From NCBI RefSeq assembly GCF_000003605.2, contig NW_003109100.1, positions 113,760 through 177,759 on the forward strand: a stretch of 64,000 nt of DNA. Reading direction: 5' to 3'. The DNA comes from Saccoglossus kowalevskii. Its lineage: Eukaryota; Hemichordata; Enteropneusta; Harrimaniidae. The notes beneath the pieces are model-generated. The model made no database searches and was not told where the DNA came from. It worked only from the letters and a program-made list of their open reading frames with translations. This document shows, piece after piece, positions 33,701 through 47,235 of this stretch (its first letter is position 1; each line of letters begins with the position of its first letter). A program made the translations under genes and the position numbers.

Positions 33701-36700
33701 ACGTGTCACCTGCAAAATAGAAAATTCAGCGATCAGATTGCATCAAGTTGATGACAACGAGCTCTTCTGAGCTGTATGCAAGTGGCTGGCTTTGTGTGAT
33801 TACCCAGACAGTCTCCTTTCTATAGATCTTTGCGCGCTCAATCTAAAATACCCCTGCCACATGCAGCCTCCAATTATGTGGTAATTCACCTCACTGCACA
33901 CGGCCATTATCCGTGAATGTTCTACTCATGTTGAAAACGACTATAAAATTGTAAATAAATAGTTTGTGGCAGCCAAACTTTTTAGTAAAATCTGACTTTT
34001 GTAAAAAACACGTAAATAAAAACACTTTCATCGTGACTGTGTTGTGGTGAGGCATATAATAGTGAAATCGACACACGTGATGCACCTAAGCTGGGAACAA
34101 CATTGCCTTTATTTATGTAGTTGGGAAGAAATATTAAACAGTATTTTCACTCAAAAGAATTTTCTTGTTTCTCGAACGAATTTGATTTTTATAAATGATA
34201 CTGTGACGTCAGTAATTTGTTATATGAACCAATGCCTAAATAACTTGAAAACATACTTCACTATTCAGATTTAGGGCCTGGTAAGGTGCTATCAAATTAG
34301 TAAAATGGTTGGTAGACAATGTTAGTCGATGAAAAGGAATGGTTCGAACAAATTCGAATATGCAAAGTAGGCATCTGCAAATATGTCGTATTGTGTAGTG
34401 ATGTTACATTACACGTATCAAACTGTTATTTTATATCATATCTCATTACTTGATAAAATGTTTAATAAAGTATTCTAAGTATACATACAATCGTTCAAGG
34501 GCCCGCCAAATAGTTTATGTTAGATACACCATGTCAGTTTACGTACCTGGGGCCATATGACTACGTTGCATGCGAATGCCGTTTTGGATTTAATTACAGG
34601 CAGCAGTTAGTGGCAGCTATATACATGTAAGACAAGTGTATATCCGCAATCTTATTGCCATACCATAACAAACCCAAACAAGTCAAAGCAAATAAATGCC
34701 TGGTCGGTAGTTATTGTACTATTTCGGGGCATAGTATAAAAAACGATCGGATCATGAATATCGGAAATAGTACGCTTGTATTTTTAGATGTACATAGTTT
34801 ATATTTATGTAGTCAGTGTAAACGTATATTTGGCTGTCAGGCTTAGAGTTAAGAATCTGCGTTCTATTTGCCCGGCATTTATCAATAATGTATTCAAACT
34901 AAATATGAAAATGAAAATATTCATAAATTAAAAAGTACGTTTTCAAAATTTGACTTCTATGAATTTAGTTCATAATTCAACTCCTTGGCTCAGGAAAAGA
35001 AAGGAGTAATAATAACGGTCATATAAACAAGTTAAATGTCACTGTGCTTTACTACAATTTTGTCTTTATATGGTAGTTTATCATGCAACGCGGCAATGCA
35101 CAAACCGATTGGCTGCAAGCAATTCTGCAAAGGGTTCGCTGCAGTGACAGCGCCACCTACTGTGGCAAGGGGATAGATTTCTAATACATGTCCGCATATT
35201 TCTGCTTGTGCAAACATGCGTTTACGCTGGCTTAACGGATTACGTGGTTAGAGTGTTAAATAGTGTGAGATTAGTTAAAGATCCCACTTATGCAGTTTCC
35301 AACATACCGTGCAAACTGAACAAAAAACAGTACGATGGTAATCATAGATCTATTTTATTTATTTTAGAGCATTTACAAAAGATTGAGAACACATAGAATC
35401 AAAATATGTTGAAGAACATTCTCATTGCATTTCTATGTTGCTCAATGTTGGGGCACGCAGTCCAAATATGTTGTGTAACAATACCCCGGGCAGAATTACG
35501 AAGGTGAGATGTAATTACTAAGAACCTCAATAAATCTACCCATGAGACTTTGCGTTTTTACAATGTGTTGTTATCGTCACTTGGGACTCAATTCCTGCGC
35601 GTGCAGAGGTGACGACCCCCGTCCCCCGCTTTAAGACCCACGTATATGGATTTAACTTTGTGTTTGTCAGTTCTGTTTTAAATGTTTTGGGAATTGTTTG
35701 GGGAATTTCTTTTGACAGAAATAGATATTGGGTTTTCTACATTTGATTGCTGCTTTTAGCAGTACAATTATGAACGGTGCTGCTGTAACGTGTAAACGAT
35801 GACGTCAGTGGGGTTCGGAAACCGTTATTAATGCACACGGTGATCAGTTAGTGGGCAGTAAATAACTACACATAGTGGTGATTCATTTACACTAGCAAAT
35901 ATAAACATCCGCCAGAGAATTGCACTTGGCTACAAATATCGCATAAGATCTGACTGCTGCCACCAATGCTACGTATTGTTCAAACCCTTCGTTTTTAACA
36001 GTCACGATGGTGAACGCAGACTTATAGTATGTGTGTATTCATTAACTAGAATAGGAAATATTGCATGTGTTCCACACTCCATTCGACTATGATTATGAAT
36101 CTGCCATATAAATTTGTGGTAAATTCCCGATATATTTTGATCATAGTCGTTACTTAAATTTAAAACCTGAAAAAACATCAGCATATACATTTGTTCGATG
36201 TTGTTATTTGTGTTTATGTTTTATTGAGATCAAAGATTAAAATTATACCGCATTAGTATAATTTTATTCATTACAGAGACTGAATCTGACAAAATATTTT
36301 AATAAAAAAAAATATTATGTTGTCAATGATTCTAGTCTTACTGTCGCAGAAAACGTTACACAAATGACATCATCGAATTGTTTGAGTATCTGATGAGCAA
36401 TTTAGCATCTAGATTCGAGTTGTTTTATAGTGACTGGTACCATGCACAGCTGAAACGTGCGGTTTCTGGGAGTATTCTAGTAAAAAGCGCCAATCTATGC
36501 ACATTTCGGCGCCATCCAGTCTGCAAGTACAACACCAATTGTCCCTTGGGTCGAATTATAAACTCACCGCATTTAACGCTACGATATTATGTTTTAATCA
36601 CTAGCGCTCGTGACCCGATTGTTATTTCATTGTCATTATTAATGTCCTATCAATTCTGCAAACGCAATTAGCGCAATTAAATTATTTAGTTCAGGGGCGA

Positions 36701-37982
36701 ATGACAGGAAAACACAATTGCGTCCAAAGATCATTAGAATTATTAAAAATTAATTGCGCCGGACTTGTTGTCTAAGATGAAATATACCAGCACTTCAATT
36801 GTCTAAATACGTCCTTCTGATTGGGCGAATGTGTGTTTGTAGTCATGCAAACCATGGTTAAATTGATGATACACTATGGGTTTCCACAGTTTAGAAGTAG
36901 GTCCCAAACATGAATAAAACACAGAAAGGTTAGATTCTTCTGTCAGTAGAAATCTCAAAACAATGTTAGCGTAATTAATACAAAAGTGATCCCTGGAGTT
37001 TAAGCTCAAAGGCGAAACACGAAAAAACATTCTAATTTACGCAAACGACGTCGAAAAAATGGTTGCCAATCTTTAAAACGCCAATCGACTTTACATATAT
37101 TAACGTTACTGCTTATTTGAGACTATATGAATAAACCTCGCATCTATAATCGATGTATGCTTAGTTCAAGGGTCAATTTCATTTCATAGCGGTTGTAAAT
37201 TTCAGAATCAGATTTTATCATGGTTTTTGTTTGATGCTTTAAAGTTATTTTTGTGTTGTAAAATTGCCTTTTAATTGAACTGAGAATAACCTCAGATTTT
37301 GACCAGTAAACTCCATATACATATTCGCGATTTTCTCGTGAGTATATGCCATGGAACGGGTCAAAACCATGTGATATACACGTCCTGGACAGATTATTCT
37401 ATAATTATTGTCACTATATATTTACAATTGTTTGCATTGAAATTAGCTTTAAAACATCTGGAACTCTAAAAATGTTGTGAGACGTGGCGATGATTGGATG
37501 CATGCATTTTCTATGAGAATACCTTAATCGCTTGAACCCGATAAACCAATACAAGCAAAGACTGAAACATGGATTAGTCGATTAGATACTGATCGTCCAT
37601 AAGTCTACGCCTCTCCGGGTGAAACCTATTATACACTAATCAAATCGGCAGTTAAGCATCTTTCATGATACCAGTTGTTTCATCTATGCTCCAAACGACG
37701 GTCGCAGTCAAATGTGCACGTACGTGACATATTTTATGATGTTGATTATCAGCGCTCCTAACATAATAGCAAGCTAAAGTGTTTACAACAAATGAATTAT
37801 TTAACAACACACATTTCATACTTCCGTCTCCGTCAAGGGTAACGTGGAGGTGCCCATTAGTCGAGCGATGTAGTGCATTATTATAATTACCAATATTCAT
37901 CAATAGCTGTCTGGATACGTCATCCTTTGAAAGTTTGAGGTCACACCGCCGACGCAGTGCATGTATCCCAGAATCGATGATT
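30701..37982. other. Long intergenic stretch, scattered CRE sites
   Basis: No gene was recognised in 7.3 kb. TGACGTCA at 30962-30969 followed after two bases by TATATAAAT looks like a core promoter pointing right, but no ORF follows it. Other cAMP-response-like TGACGTCA sites lie near 34203 and 35803. A poly-C run is at 31030-31040. Open frames of 60-100 codons (for example 36378-36671) show no motif. Confidence 0.5.
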
Positions 37983-38150
37983 TCCAGTTGTTGTATTGCA
38001 TTAACTTGGTGATCAAAAATGACAACCTTATTACGAGAAGGTCACATTGTCGTCCATCTTAGGGCGTAGTTAATCATAATAAACAAACAAATAGTATGCA
38101 GTAGGTCACATTGTCCTACATATCTAGGTATTGTTAATTAGCATATATAT
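37983..38150 (+). repeat. Dispersed repeat B, copy 1
   Basis: TCCAGTTGTTG followed by GCATTAACTTGGTGATCAAA and, 35 bases later, GGTCACATTGTC aligns with 39919-40030. The GGTCACATTGTC block is itself repeated 64 bases downstream (38040 and 38104). No coding potential was seen. Confidence 0.6.
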
Positions 38151-39918
38151 GTGAACAGGCAATAATGTAAGAACTCGACAGAATCCTAATATACAATTAC
38201 TCATTTCAATAAATATTTATGTCTTCCAACGTTTGGTTACATGAGTGATGCATTTTCAATTTAGCTCTGTGTTTTTTTTTTTCAGAACACATCTGCTAAA
38301 ATCATTCTGATTGGTTTATTTGACTTATCGACTAATCTTTATTTTCACTAGGAATTTACATTCGCTTTTTTTTCGCTTGAATAATGAATCAGTGAAAATT
38401 AAATCCAGCGCAAATATCCTTTTCCTTATATTTTATGTTCAAACCATCAAAGATCAGTGGAAATAAACTCCATACAAAACAGTCGAATTGTTTGTTTGTT
38501 TCTTCAAAAATTAATTGCAACTAAAATAAATTATTTTACAGTAATTGACGAGAGTATGGCGTGTTTTCACTGCATTTTATTGATTGTGGAATCAGTTAAC
38601 TGAGCTCACCGCTTTTTGTTCTTTTGTAGCTTATTATGAAAATGGAAATCCATTCAAAAACGGCGAAGTGGAGATGTGTACTACTAACAATCAGAAAATA
38701 AAATAAATGATTAAATAAATAATTAATTAAAGTAAATTAAAGTAAAGAAATAAAATTAAAATTAAATTAAATAAGTCAATAAATAAATAAAAACAAACAA
38801 ACATTCAACACGCGTAGTATTACTTAAAAACAATATGATATTTCGAAATACTGGAATTATGTATATATATAATCTTCCGCCGTTATAATACACAAGTATC
38901 ATGTATATCCTTTGGGCAATTATATTTAACAAGATCGATGGCGATTTACCTTATGGTAATTTAAATTCTGACTTTCGATCGTTATTGTAATCAGAAGTCA
39001 CGAATCCATAATTGACCTCTCATGACAGGACAACTTTTCCATTTGAAAAAGAATAGCAATTTTCCGAGAAGATCGTGCATTCAAAATAAATATGCATTCG
39101 TGGCAGAGCCACTGCAAGTTGAAGACAATTACCAAACAATATAGACCACGTTTTTACCTTCAAGAAAAATTCCAATTAAGGACGGTATAATTGGTCGCAG
39201 GTATATTCTCTAAAAGTGTCTAATACGTGGATCACCTGACAGCATGAATCACTACAGATAACATATACGTATCTTCAATAATATAGTGTCGTGTGTTGAC
39301 TGTCGAGTGGAAATATGTTAGTTGAAACGGAATGCAATAATACATAATGGATTGTATTAATATCATTTGATTTTACACTGTTATAAACGTATATAAACAG
39401 TGCCGTCAGTTATACTCAATTATGCTTATTCCAAAACCAAACAACTATTATAGTACACGTACCAGCATAACGGTAATGTTCATGCACTTATAGCATGATT
39501 CGAAGATTTAGCTATTGATGATTTAATAAGATTCGAATCATCTAAACAAACGAACCGTTTTATTTCCACTGGCACATTTTAGCATAGATATAAAAAAAAG
39601 GAATATTAGTGTATTGCTTTCCATTTATTTATAATTGATGGAATGCATCAATGGTTACAGTAAAGATAGAGAAAGTGTCTTAATATGATGTGTGAGTATT
39701 TAGCCTAATTTAGACGCAATCATACACGGAAATCTCCATTTGTCTTAAAAACTTCGTTTCATTCAATGTGGATGTTAATAGTATAGTTGTAGTGTGAAAG
39801 CAAATCAAATGGTTCTTGCGTGATAACAGAACATATTTAGATGGACCTAGTACCTTAAGATGTTAATATACACGGAAAAGATGGGACTAAGAGACTAGGA
39901 AAACCAATCAACTATTCC
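38151..39918. other. Intergenic DNA with A/T-rich simple sequence
   Basis: 38690-38800 is a low-complexity AAAT/AATTA run. No gene or RNA was recognised. Confidence 0.5.
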
Positions 39919-40030
39919 TCCAGTTGTTGTCCTGCATCAACTTGATGATCAAACTTGACAGCCTCAATGCTAGTGGGTCACACTTCCTAACATCCTAATG
40001 CGTACTTAATTAGGGTCAATAAGCAATCAT
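39919..40030 (+). repeat. Dispersed repeat B, copy 2
   Basis: TCCAGTTGTTG followed by GCATCAACTTGATGATCAAA and a diverged GGTCACACTTCC block matches 37983-38090 in the same orientation, about 1.9 kb away. Confidence 0.6.
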
Positions 40031-40235
40031 AATGCACGACTATATCTACTAATCTCAGTATGAATTGCCTCAAATAATATTAATCATACTAGAATTTTCA
40101 AATAAGTAGTTGCTGCATTTGTTGCTATTACACAACTAAATTGAATATTAAAACCTCCTAGGTGAATGAATGTTAGTTAATTAAGCCTTTCAACTTCCAT
40201 TAGTGCATGGGCCAAATGTATGCTCTGGACTAGTC

Positions 40236-40400
40236 CGGTGATGTAGTGCCAGGTGTCCCCCATTTTCTACGCCAGGTATTTATTGGCCTTCCTCTATTTC
40301 TTTTCTCTTATCTTCTCTATTCCATTGCAAAGTCTTCCTCCCTTCTTCGTGCATGGTTTTCGCATTCAATGCCCAAATTTAAAAGACTTGGTATTTACGA
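40236..40400 (-). pseudogene. LINE ORF2 C-terminal relic
   Basis: On the minus strand one frame gives EEGRKTLQWNREDKRK and the next frame gives RNRGRPINTWRRKWGTPGT. Together they match the conserved LINE block ALxWxPxGKRKRGRPxxTWRR that follows the reverse-transcriptase domain in many animal non-LTR elements. A one-base frame change separates the two halves, so the copy is dead. No palm-domain motif was found upstream. GC content is higher than in the flanks, consistent with insertion. Confidence 0.7.
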
Positions 40401-40728
40401 TCTTCCACTGACCAGCTTCCTTGCGCCTTTCAGCCAGCTTCATGGTACCTTCATCTAAGGTGTCGAGTTATCCACTAACCGGCGATTTGCTTCAACCATA
40501 GCCCCGTTAGCCAGCATTTCCTGTTCCCACATTCCACAACAAGGACGTGGGGCTGGGCTTTGGGATGAATGTAAGGAATGTATAATATAAAGGTTCAGGA
40601 AAAACATGAACAAAACAAAGAAGAATGATTAGAACTTCTAATTGTTTGTCCAAATTTGTGAAATAATTTTATTATATAATGTTATTTACGCTACTCGATG
40701 TGACGTGACTAATGCATTACATACCGGA
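40401..40728. other. Probable continuation of LINE relic
   Basis: 40401-40580 is GC-richer than its surroundings, like the adjoining LINE relic, and on the minus strand reads MKLAERRKEAGQWKIVNT in one frame. It may be more of the same element, but no motif confirms it. Confidence 0.3.
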
Positions 40729-40775
40729 AATTAATTAATTAATTAATTAATTAATTAATTAATTAATTAATTAAA
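40729..40775 (+). repeat. (AATT)n microsatellite
   Basis: Eleven or so uninterrupted AATT units. A shorter run of the same unit lies at 55064-55083. Confidence 0.97.
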
Positions 40776-42597
40776 TTTAACGTGAATTATTGATTGAAGT
40801 GTCATAAAATTGTAACCGTGAACCTTGCAACATATACCTACTAACTGTATTTTTGCCCTGGGGCCTGTACTGTTGCATTTAAAAAATACGTTGTGTCACC
40901 GCTATTATGGTTTATTGCAATAGGCGTAGTAAGAGTGGTTGACTTTATACTCAGTGTATATTGGCTGTGAAGTACGTCGGTCGGGTGGAGGGCAATCTTT
41001 ATCCAGTGGTATTACATTTTACTTCTAGGAGACATAGCATTTCCGTAGAGGGGGAGTCTTATTTCAACTTGGGAAAATTGTACTCGACAGGAGAAAGGAG
41101 ACAGTTGATATCATTTCCGATGGTGTCCATGTCATGCGCATGAAATGTTCTATTATTCTACTCATTGCGCATGTTATATTTTTCTGTATTCTACGATCAC
41201 TCGTTTTAATATAGTACTACATTATTAAACGGCCATTGGTGCAAGTCCGAAGATAATCATTTGTAACATCCAATCAAATGTGTATTAACACTTTCTTGGT
41301 GTATGTCTTCCCTTATTGTTGCGGTTCACCTTTGAAATGCATTTTGATTGAAATTATTCTATATATTTGTCGAAGTCTTTACCAAGTTGAGTTACCCATA
41401 CTGTGAAATTCGTAGATTTCAAATGGAACTCACCAATTGTTGATTATAACATGTGCTATTTAGTATGGACTACAACTACTACGTAGTCATAGCAACAAGT
41501 ATTATGCTATACATCCTCTCCAACATCTGCTTATTTCAATAAAAACACGACGTCTTATAATTTATCTTGTCATTTTATAAAACTGTCAAATTAGTCAGAT
41601 TTTTTAAAATAAAATCATTATTATATTTCATTATCTGTATATATGTCAATTGGAACAGCGCGGTGTTCAGATGTTTGGATTTAGGATCTTTTGTTCTGAT
41701 AGTATGATTTTGGTATCTGAGAGTCTTTGCCAAGCTGAATAAAAACACGTTATCATACACAAACGTTATCATATTTTCAACGATCAGTGTAATTAGTTTC
41801 GAAAACTAAAATTGTACAGCATTTGCATGAATTATGCCTTTAATTTGTTTTCATCGCGAATTTGCTTACATGTATTCTAAAATTCAAATCAGAAGAAATA
41901 CGTTTGTGTGTAACTTATACTTCAAAATAATGATAATAGCAAGATATTATCAAGATTAGTTTCTCAAGAAATTATAACACCCATGATTAATTTCCTTCTG
42001 CAAAATCAATTCTGCTTTAATATGTTTATGCCGAATCTGCTTTCTAGAAATTGACAGCTGAAATTCAAATTGCTGGAAAATGTCATGTCTACATCGGCTG
42101 TTAAACACACGAGAAAGCAACAGAAATTATTCATTAAATTTATCATTACATTTCAAGTAGTGATTGTAATTATCGGTTCATGTAACTATCGTGACGCATG
42201 TCAGTTGCTTGGGGATACTATTAATATAACCTCTTCAAGACCCTCACGTAATACATTAATACACGTGTAGTAATCAGATTATATTATCATGTTTTATTAT
42301 TATGTACACACAAACTAAAAATACTTTTCTACTAAACACTTACATGATCGATACGGATACGATGCGTGTCAAGATACAAAGAAGCCAATAAATCTGACGC
42401 TATAAGATACATAAGATGCATCAGATGGTTCAATTACCGTTTTCTCTAAAAAGCACTATATTTTGTATCCGTGATTCAGTTTGCGCACAAGTACTATGCT
42501 TATAAGTAACATCGTACGTAGGTTGCGTTTTTGATCAAATTCGGAGATCGCAGTCTGTAAACAAAATTGTATCTCAAAGATGAACATGGAGATTTCG
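40776..42597. other. Intergenic DNA, nothing seen
   Basis: No recognisable gene, RNA or repeat structure. Confidence 0.5.
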
Positions 42598-42660
42598 TTC
42601 AGATGTTGTATCATAACATAATCATCCTATTTTTCATTCAGATATTGTATCATAATCATC
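42598..42660 (+). repeat. 39-bp tandem repeat near assembly gap
   Basis: TTCAGATGTTGTATCAT at 42598 recurs as TTCAGATATTGTATCAT at 42637, each followed by an ATAATCATC block. The run ends 20 bases before the gap. Confidence 0.8.
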
Positions 42661-42680
42661 ATGTTTTCTTTCAAGATCCG

Positions 42681-42957
42681 NNNNNNNNNNNNNNNNNNNN
42701 NNNNNNNNNNNNNNNNNNNNNNNNNNNNNNNNNNNNNNNNNNNNNNNNNNNNNNNNNNNNNNNNNNNNNNNNNNNNNNNNNNNNNNNNNNNNNNNNNNNN
42801 NNNNNNNNNNNNNNNNNNNNNNNNNNNNNNNNNNNNNNNNNNNNNNNNNNNNNNNNNNNNNNNNNNNNNNNNNNNNNNNNNNNNNNNNNNNNNNNNNNNN
42901 NNNNNNNNNNNNNNNNNNNNNNNNNNNNNNNNNNNNNNNNNNNNNNNNNNNNNNNNN
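42681..42957. other. Assembly gap (277 N)
   Basis: Every base is N. Open frames reported across it are artefacts of translating N. Confidence 1.
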
Positions 42958-45874
42958 AAAAAAATGAGTCTTTTTTTTTCTGGTTCATACATAATGATTA
43001 TTGTTTTGTTTTTAATTCGATCAAAAACGGCGTACTGGAAATCATTTTTGTTATGATATCCATGCTAGTTTTGCTGTATATACTTGTGATTTTAATGCAC
43101 TTCCAGTTGTACTGTTACCGTATTACAATTGACAGACACAAGATGCATGAAACCTTTGTTATATACATAATAGAGATCTACATGTGATTTGAAGACTGAA
43201 CTCGTCTATCGGTAAAACAACATAGGGACTGTGCGTTGTCAATTCTTGTTGATTCTAGCCCAGCAAAACGTCACTGTTACGTCTTATTTTTGAATAGTAA
43301 AAAAGTAGATGTATGCGTTCATAGGCTTAAATTGAACACTGAGAAGTGCGATGTTATCAAACGGAACGTTAGTTTTCAAGTGGCACATATAACTAATGGG
43401 GACAAAATTTAATTTTTTTGTGTCACGCGATATATATTTGTAATTGTTCTATGATGAAAAGGCCATACATTGAAAAAGAAGCTGTCTTTTCATATGTTTC
43501 CACAAATGATACGTTAATACTAATGAGGTGACTGGCAAACAGATTGAGGAAAGAATTAACAATGAAATAAACAACCCTGATGAGTACAAAATTGTAATAC
43601 GACAGAATTGGTATTCTGCAATAAAATGTTACCCCTTCCAATATGAATATATCACTGCATTTGCATATATATGTTCGCTTTCATGGAAAAACAAACAAAA
43701 AATAAATTATCATCACAGTATGTTTATGATATAGTGAACTGAATTGGTAACACATGAGTGATATATCTGAAACGTAAACTCAGACAAATACAAACGGCAA
43801 AAAGTGGAACCATGATACAACATCGTAAAAAGATGTCAATTGTTTAGATGTAAGTTGTTAGATGCTTATGTGGTGGTTACGGTATTGAAACCTGTGTAGA
43901 ATGTGTATATCCATCATTATTTATAGTTTGACCTATTCTTATCGCTAGTGTTGTGGAGTTGGGAAACCTCAAACAACACTGCCTACTTATTGTCGGAGAT
44001 CACACCTGTAGACATTGTTCATTCTACTATTGAATGCATATTCCTATATATTATTTACTGTAGACGCAAAGCCAATCAATACGAATTAGTTAAAACACGG
44101 CTTATTACGGAATTGCCACTGAGCGTAAGATAACATACATGCATCATATGACACAACAGATATAACCCAGTTACCATCGCGATGCTAGTTACTATCGGCA
44201 TTCCCCAATGTTCTACATACCCCAATCGCGTCATTTTTTACACGAGAATTTTGCTGAATTTCAAAAAATACGTTTAAGAAACCTTAAACAATCAGATGAA
44301 GCGGAAAACAAACAACATGCATTGGAGTTTTTTGATTGACGCAGCGATCTGGAAAATCAGATGATTGGTGCCATGATTGATCTGAGAAAAAGAGCGACGT
44401 TAAAATAATGTAGAATTTAGTAGTGACCAGGTTTGAAACAGATCATGTCAATACAATATAAAACTAAGAACTGTTACAGTACTAGATGTATCCCATGCTA
44501 TGTTGGTATATTGAGAACACCAATTCAAAATAATAAATGCAGTTGAGATACGAACACAGTCTATTATGTATACTCGAATTTAAATATCACGTGATTTAAG
44601 CTGTTATGCATAATACCCGCTTCGTTTCTTACAGAATAGTTTGTATCTAAACCTATATTTAGCACGTCTTCAGAAAAGAAATCTATAATGAATAAATTTT
44701 TCTTTTTTCCATTCAAAAGTAGCTACATCCCTCATTTTAAATAAGCCGTTTTGCATTTTTTAAACTATAGGCATTTCAGGGAGATGTGAAGTCCCGTGTA
44801 AATGCTGGCGGGGTTACATCAAGAAACTATTCTAATTCCAATGTTGTTTTTTTATAAATATCAGGTTTTAAGCGCCATATATATATAACATGTTTGTTAA
44901 CATCGGGCTTAAAGACAAACAATTAACATAAATTATATAATGTATTCATTTTGTGTTATGCAGGTAATGTTTTTACGTGGTGGTTGTGCATCGTTTAATT
45001 GACCTACTCCGATGCTCTTACAACCAATATAATCTGACAAAACGAAAGTAGTTAGTGTTCCATAAAAAGAACGCAATGCCACTAATGAAAAATGACATAT
45101 TAATAATATACAAATTCAGCGCGTACAAATATCTAGGTCTGTTGATTTTATGCAGAAGTGCATGGTCGAAGACGGTGAACTTTTTAGCTGCTCAGAAACA
45201 ATGATTTTCTTATATTGAGACCTAATTTTACACATATGTTCAACTTATTGTTACTCTAATTACGCGATTGTTCATTATAAGGCAGTATAACCAATTGGGA
45301 AGATGATAATAATTCTGTCAACGCTTTCCTTTGAGCAGCTTAGTTGCTTAAAATACGACATCACAATATGTCTTGTGAGACTGTGGTAGATATGATGCCT
45401 TTGTTGAATTAGTCACATGATGTCACGCTATTAAGTACTTACGTTTAATTGAATTACCAGAAAATAAAATTGTTGGCAACGCATTTAAATAATTGATGAA
45501 AATAGATCAGTATCCTAAGCTAGCGAAAGAAGGTTGTTGTATATTTGTGTCAATTTGTTATAAGTAATTAACCCAGTGTGTGTGTGATGTTGGTTTCTTT
45601 TGTAATAAGTTCATTCAGAGACTAGCAGATGCTTTCAGGCATGACTGGTATAGTAGTATGTGCTCCAGCGAAAAGAATGACAATATAATGCACTTTTAAA
45701 AGTCGATTTCAACCAAAGAAGTATTTATGTATATGTGAAATTAAGCCCAGACATGAATTGTCTCGAAGTTGTTGCTTAGATGACAGAAAAATATACCGCA
45801 TTGAAAATGATGGAGCGAATATGTGAAAACTGAATTTCCGAGAGCAGAATATCTTCGAAGTGACCATAAATTTA

Positions 45875-45875
<1 letters not shown>
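42958..45875. other. Intergenic DNA, nothing seen
   Basis: No recognisable gene, RNA or repeat structure was found in 2.9 kb. Confidence 0.5.
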
Positions 45876-45946
<71 letters not shown>

Positions 45947-45982
45947 TGTTGTTGTTGTTGTTTTTGTTTTTGTTTTTGTTGT
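45876..45982 (+). repeat. Compound (ATT)n-(GTT)n-(TTTTTG)n microsatellite
   Basis: Over 20 ATT units are followed by about five GTT units and then TTTTTG units. The poly-isoleucine and poly-asparagine frames across it are artefacts of the repeat. Confidence 0.97.
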
Positions 45983-47110
45983 TTGTCTTTGCCATGCTTT
46001 ACTACCTATTACTATATCAAGTTTATATTCGTTATGCGACGTCCTATAGTCATCAACGCTGTAACATTTCATGCAATTTTTTGACGCATGCAAGTCTTAT
46101 TCAAGAGGTGACCTTTCACATATAGATAAACTTCCTGTATTTCACTTGAATATTAACAGTTTGCTACGCTTACTGAATTGTAAATGTTCGAGTAACAGAA
46201 GATAATAAGACGTGATTGAAGGATGATTCCGTTAGTTTGTTATATAACATTCTGTCCTTTCTGCCATCACTAACTGTCGACGACATTTACAACAATGCAA
46301 GTCATACCTCCTTTTCATTCACTATAAAAATCTGTTGCAATAAGACATCATTCGTTAATTATCTAGATTAATTTCACGGGTACTTGAACGAAATGTGTGG
46401 ATAAACAGGTAAATAAAAACAATATTTATCTGCACCCCCTCCATATCACATGTAGGGGTAATATTGCCTTATTAATTTATGGACGACATGGCAATATATA
46501 ATATGCTGGTGACCGTTTTTTCAACTTTGTCTATCATTACAGTAATACGGGTTAACCAAGAGTTTAAAGGTAGCTTTCTACATGATATGATAAATCCTCT
46601 TTTTTTGAATCAATTTCTTTTGCTTCTGATCTCGGCAATATAGGAACAGAACAAATCATGCATTCAACATTGCTTACCCTAGTATCATATAATTGCTCAC
46701 AACTGCCTGAAATATTTTACGTTAAATGTGCCGTGTTATTGAAATGAAGAATATTTCATACTAAATTATAACCATTAAAATTCTACAAATGAAATCAGTG
46801 TAATCTCACTCACACTTTACTCCATACATTTTTCGCCAAACAACTATATTGAAATAATTTTACTGCGCGACCTGGACTATTATATTTTTTATCAATTCGC
46901 GTGTCATAAAACATACATTTAAATTACATTTACATAAATCATTGTTACGATGATTAAATCACATTTAAATGTTGTATATAAAAAATATGTAAGGCCTTTG
47001 CCCGATAACTTCACATGTTCTTCATTCATGTTTCACCCGGTGTACCACGATCTACTGACGTTACAGTTTTGAAGGGAAGAAATTGATTTTACTTGAAAAT
47101 AGCCGCTGGG
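45983..47110. other. Intergenic DNA, nothing seen
   Basis: No recognisable feature. Confidence 0.5.
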
Positions 47111-47235
47111 CTATCTCGTTGAGGTTTCATTCTCTTGCGTCATTGCGTGTATTATTCTCTTTAATTTTGTAAATAAAGCACGACTCGCGAGTCTCTCGTT
47201 CTCAACGAGATCTCGGCGGTCATTGCATCCAACGT
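47111..47235. mobile_element. Second copy of 10.1 kb MITE family (partial)
   Basis: ATCTCGTTGAG at 47113-47123 is exactly reversed at 47201-47211. The right half carries GAGATCTCGGCGGTCATT, comparable with GAGATTTTGGCGGCCATT at the end of the 10.1 kb element, and the left half carries ATTCTCTTGCGTCATTGCG, comparable with ATTCTCTTCCGTCATCGCG there. A perfect palindrome, GACTCGCGAGTC, lies at 47182-47193. The similarity is partial, so this may be a shortened relative. Confidence 0.45.

Noticed and set aside
42567-43187. Long open frames spanning the N run
   Set aside because: They are produced by translating N. The real sequence either side has no coding signature.
45860-46093. Open frames coding for poly-isoleucine or poly-asparagine
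   Set aside because: They are translations of the (ATT)n microsatellite on each strand.
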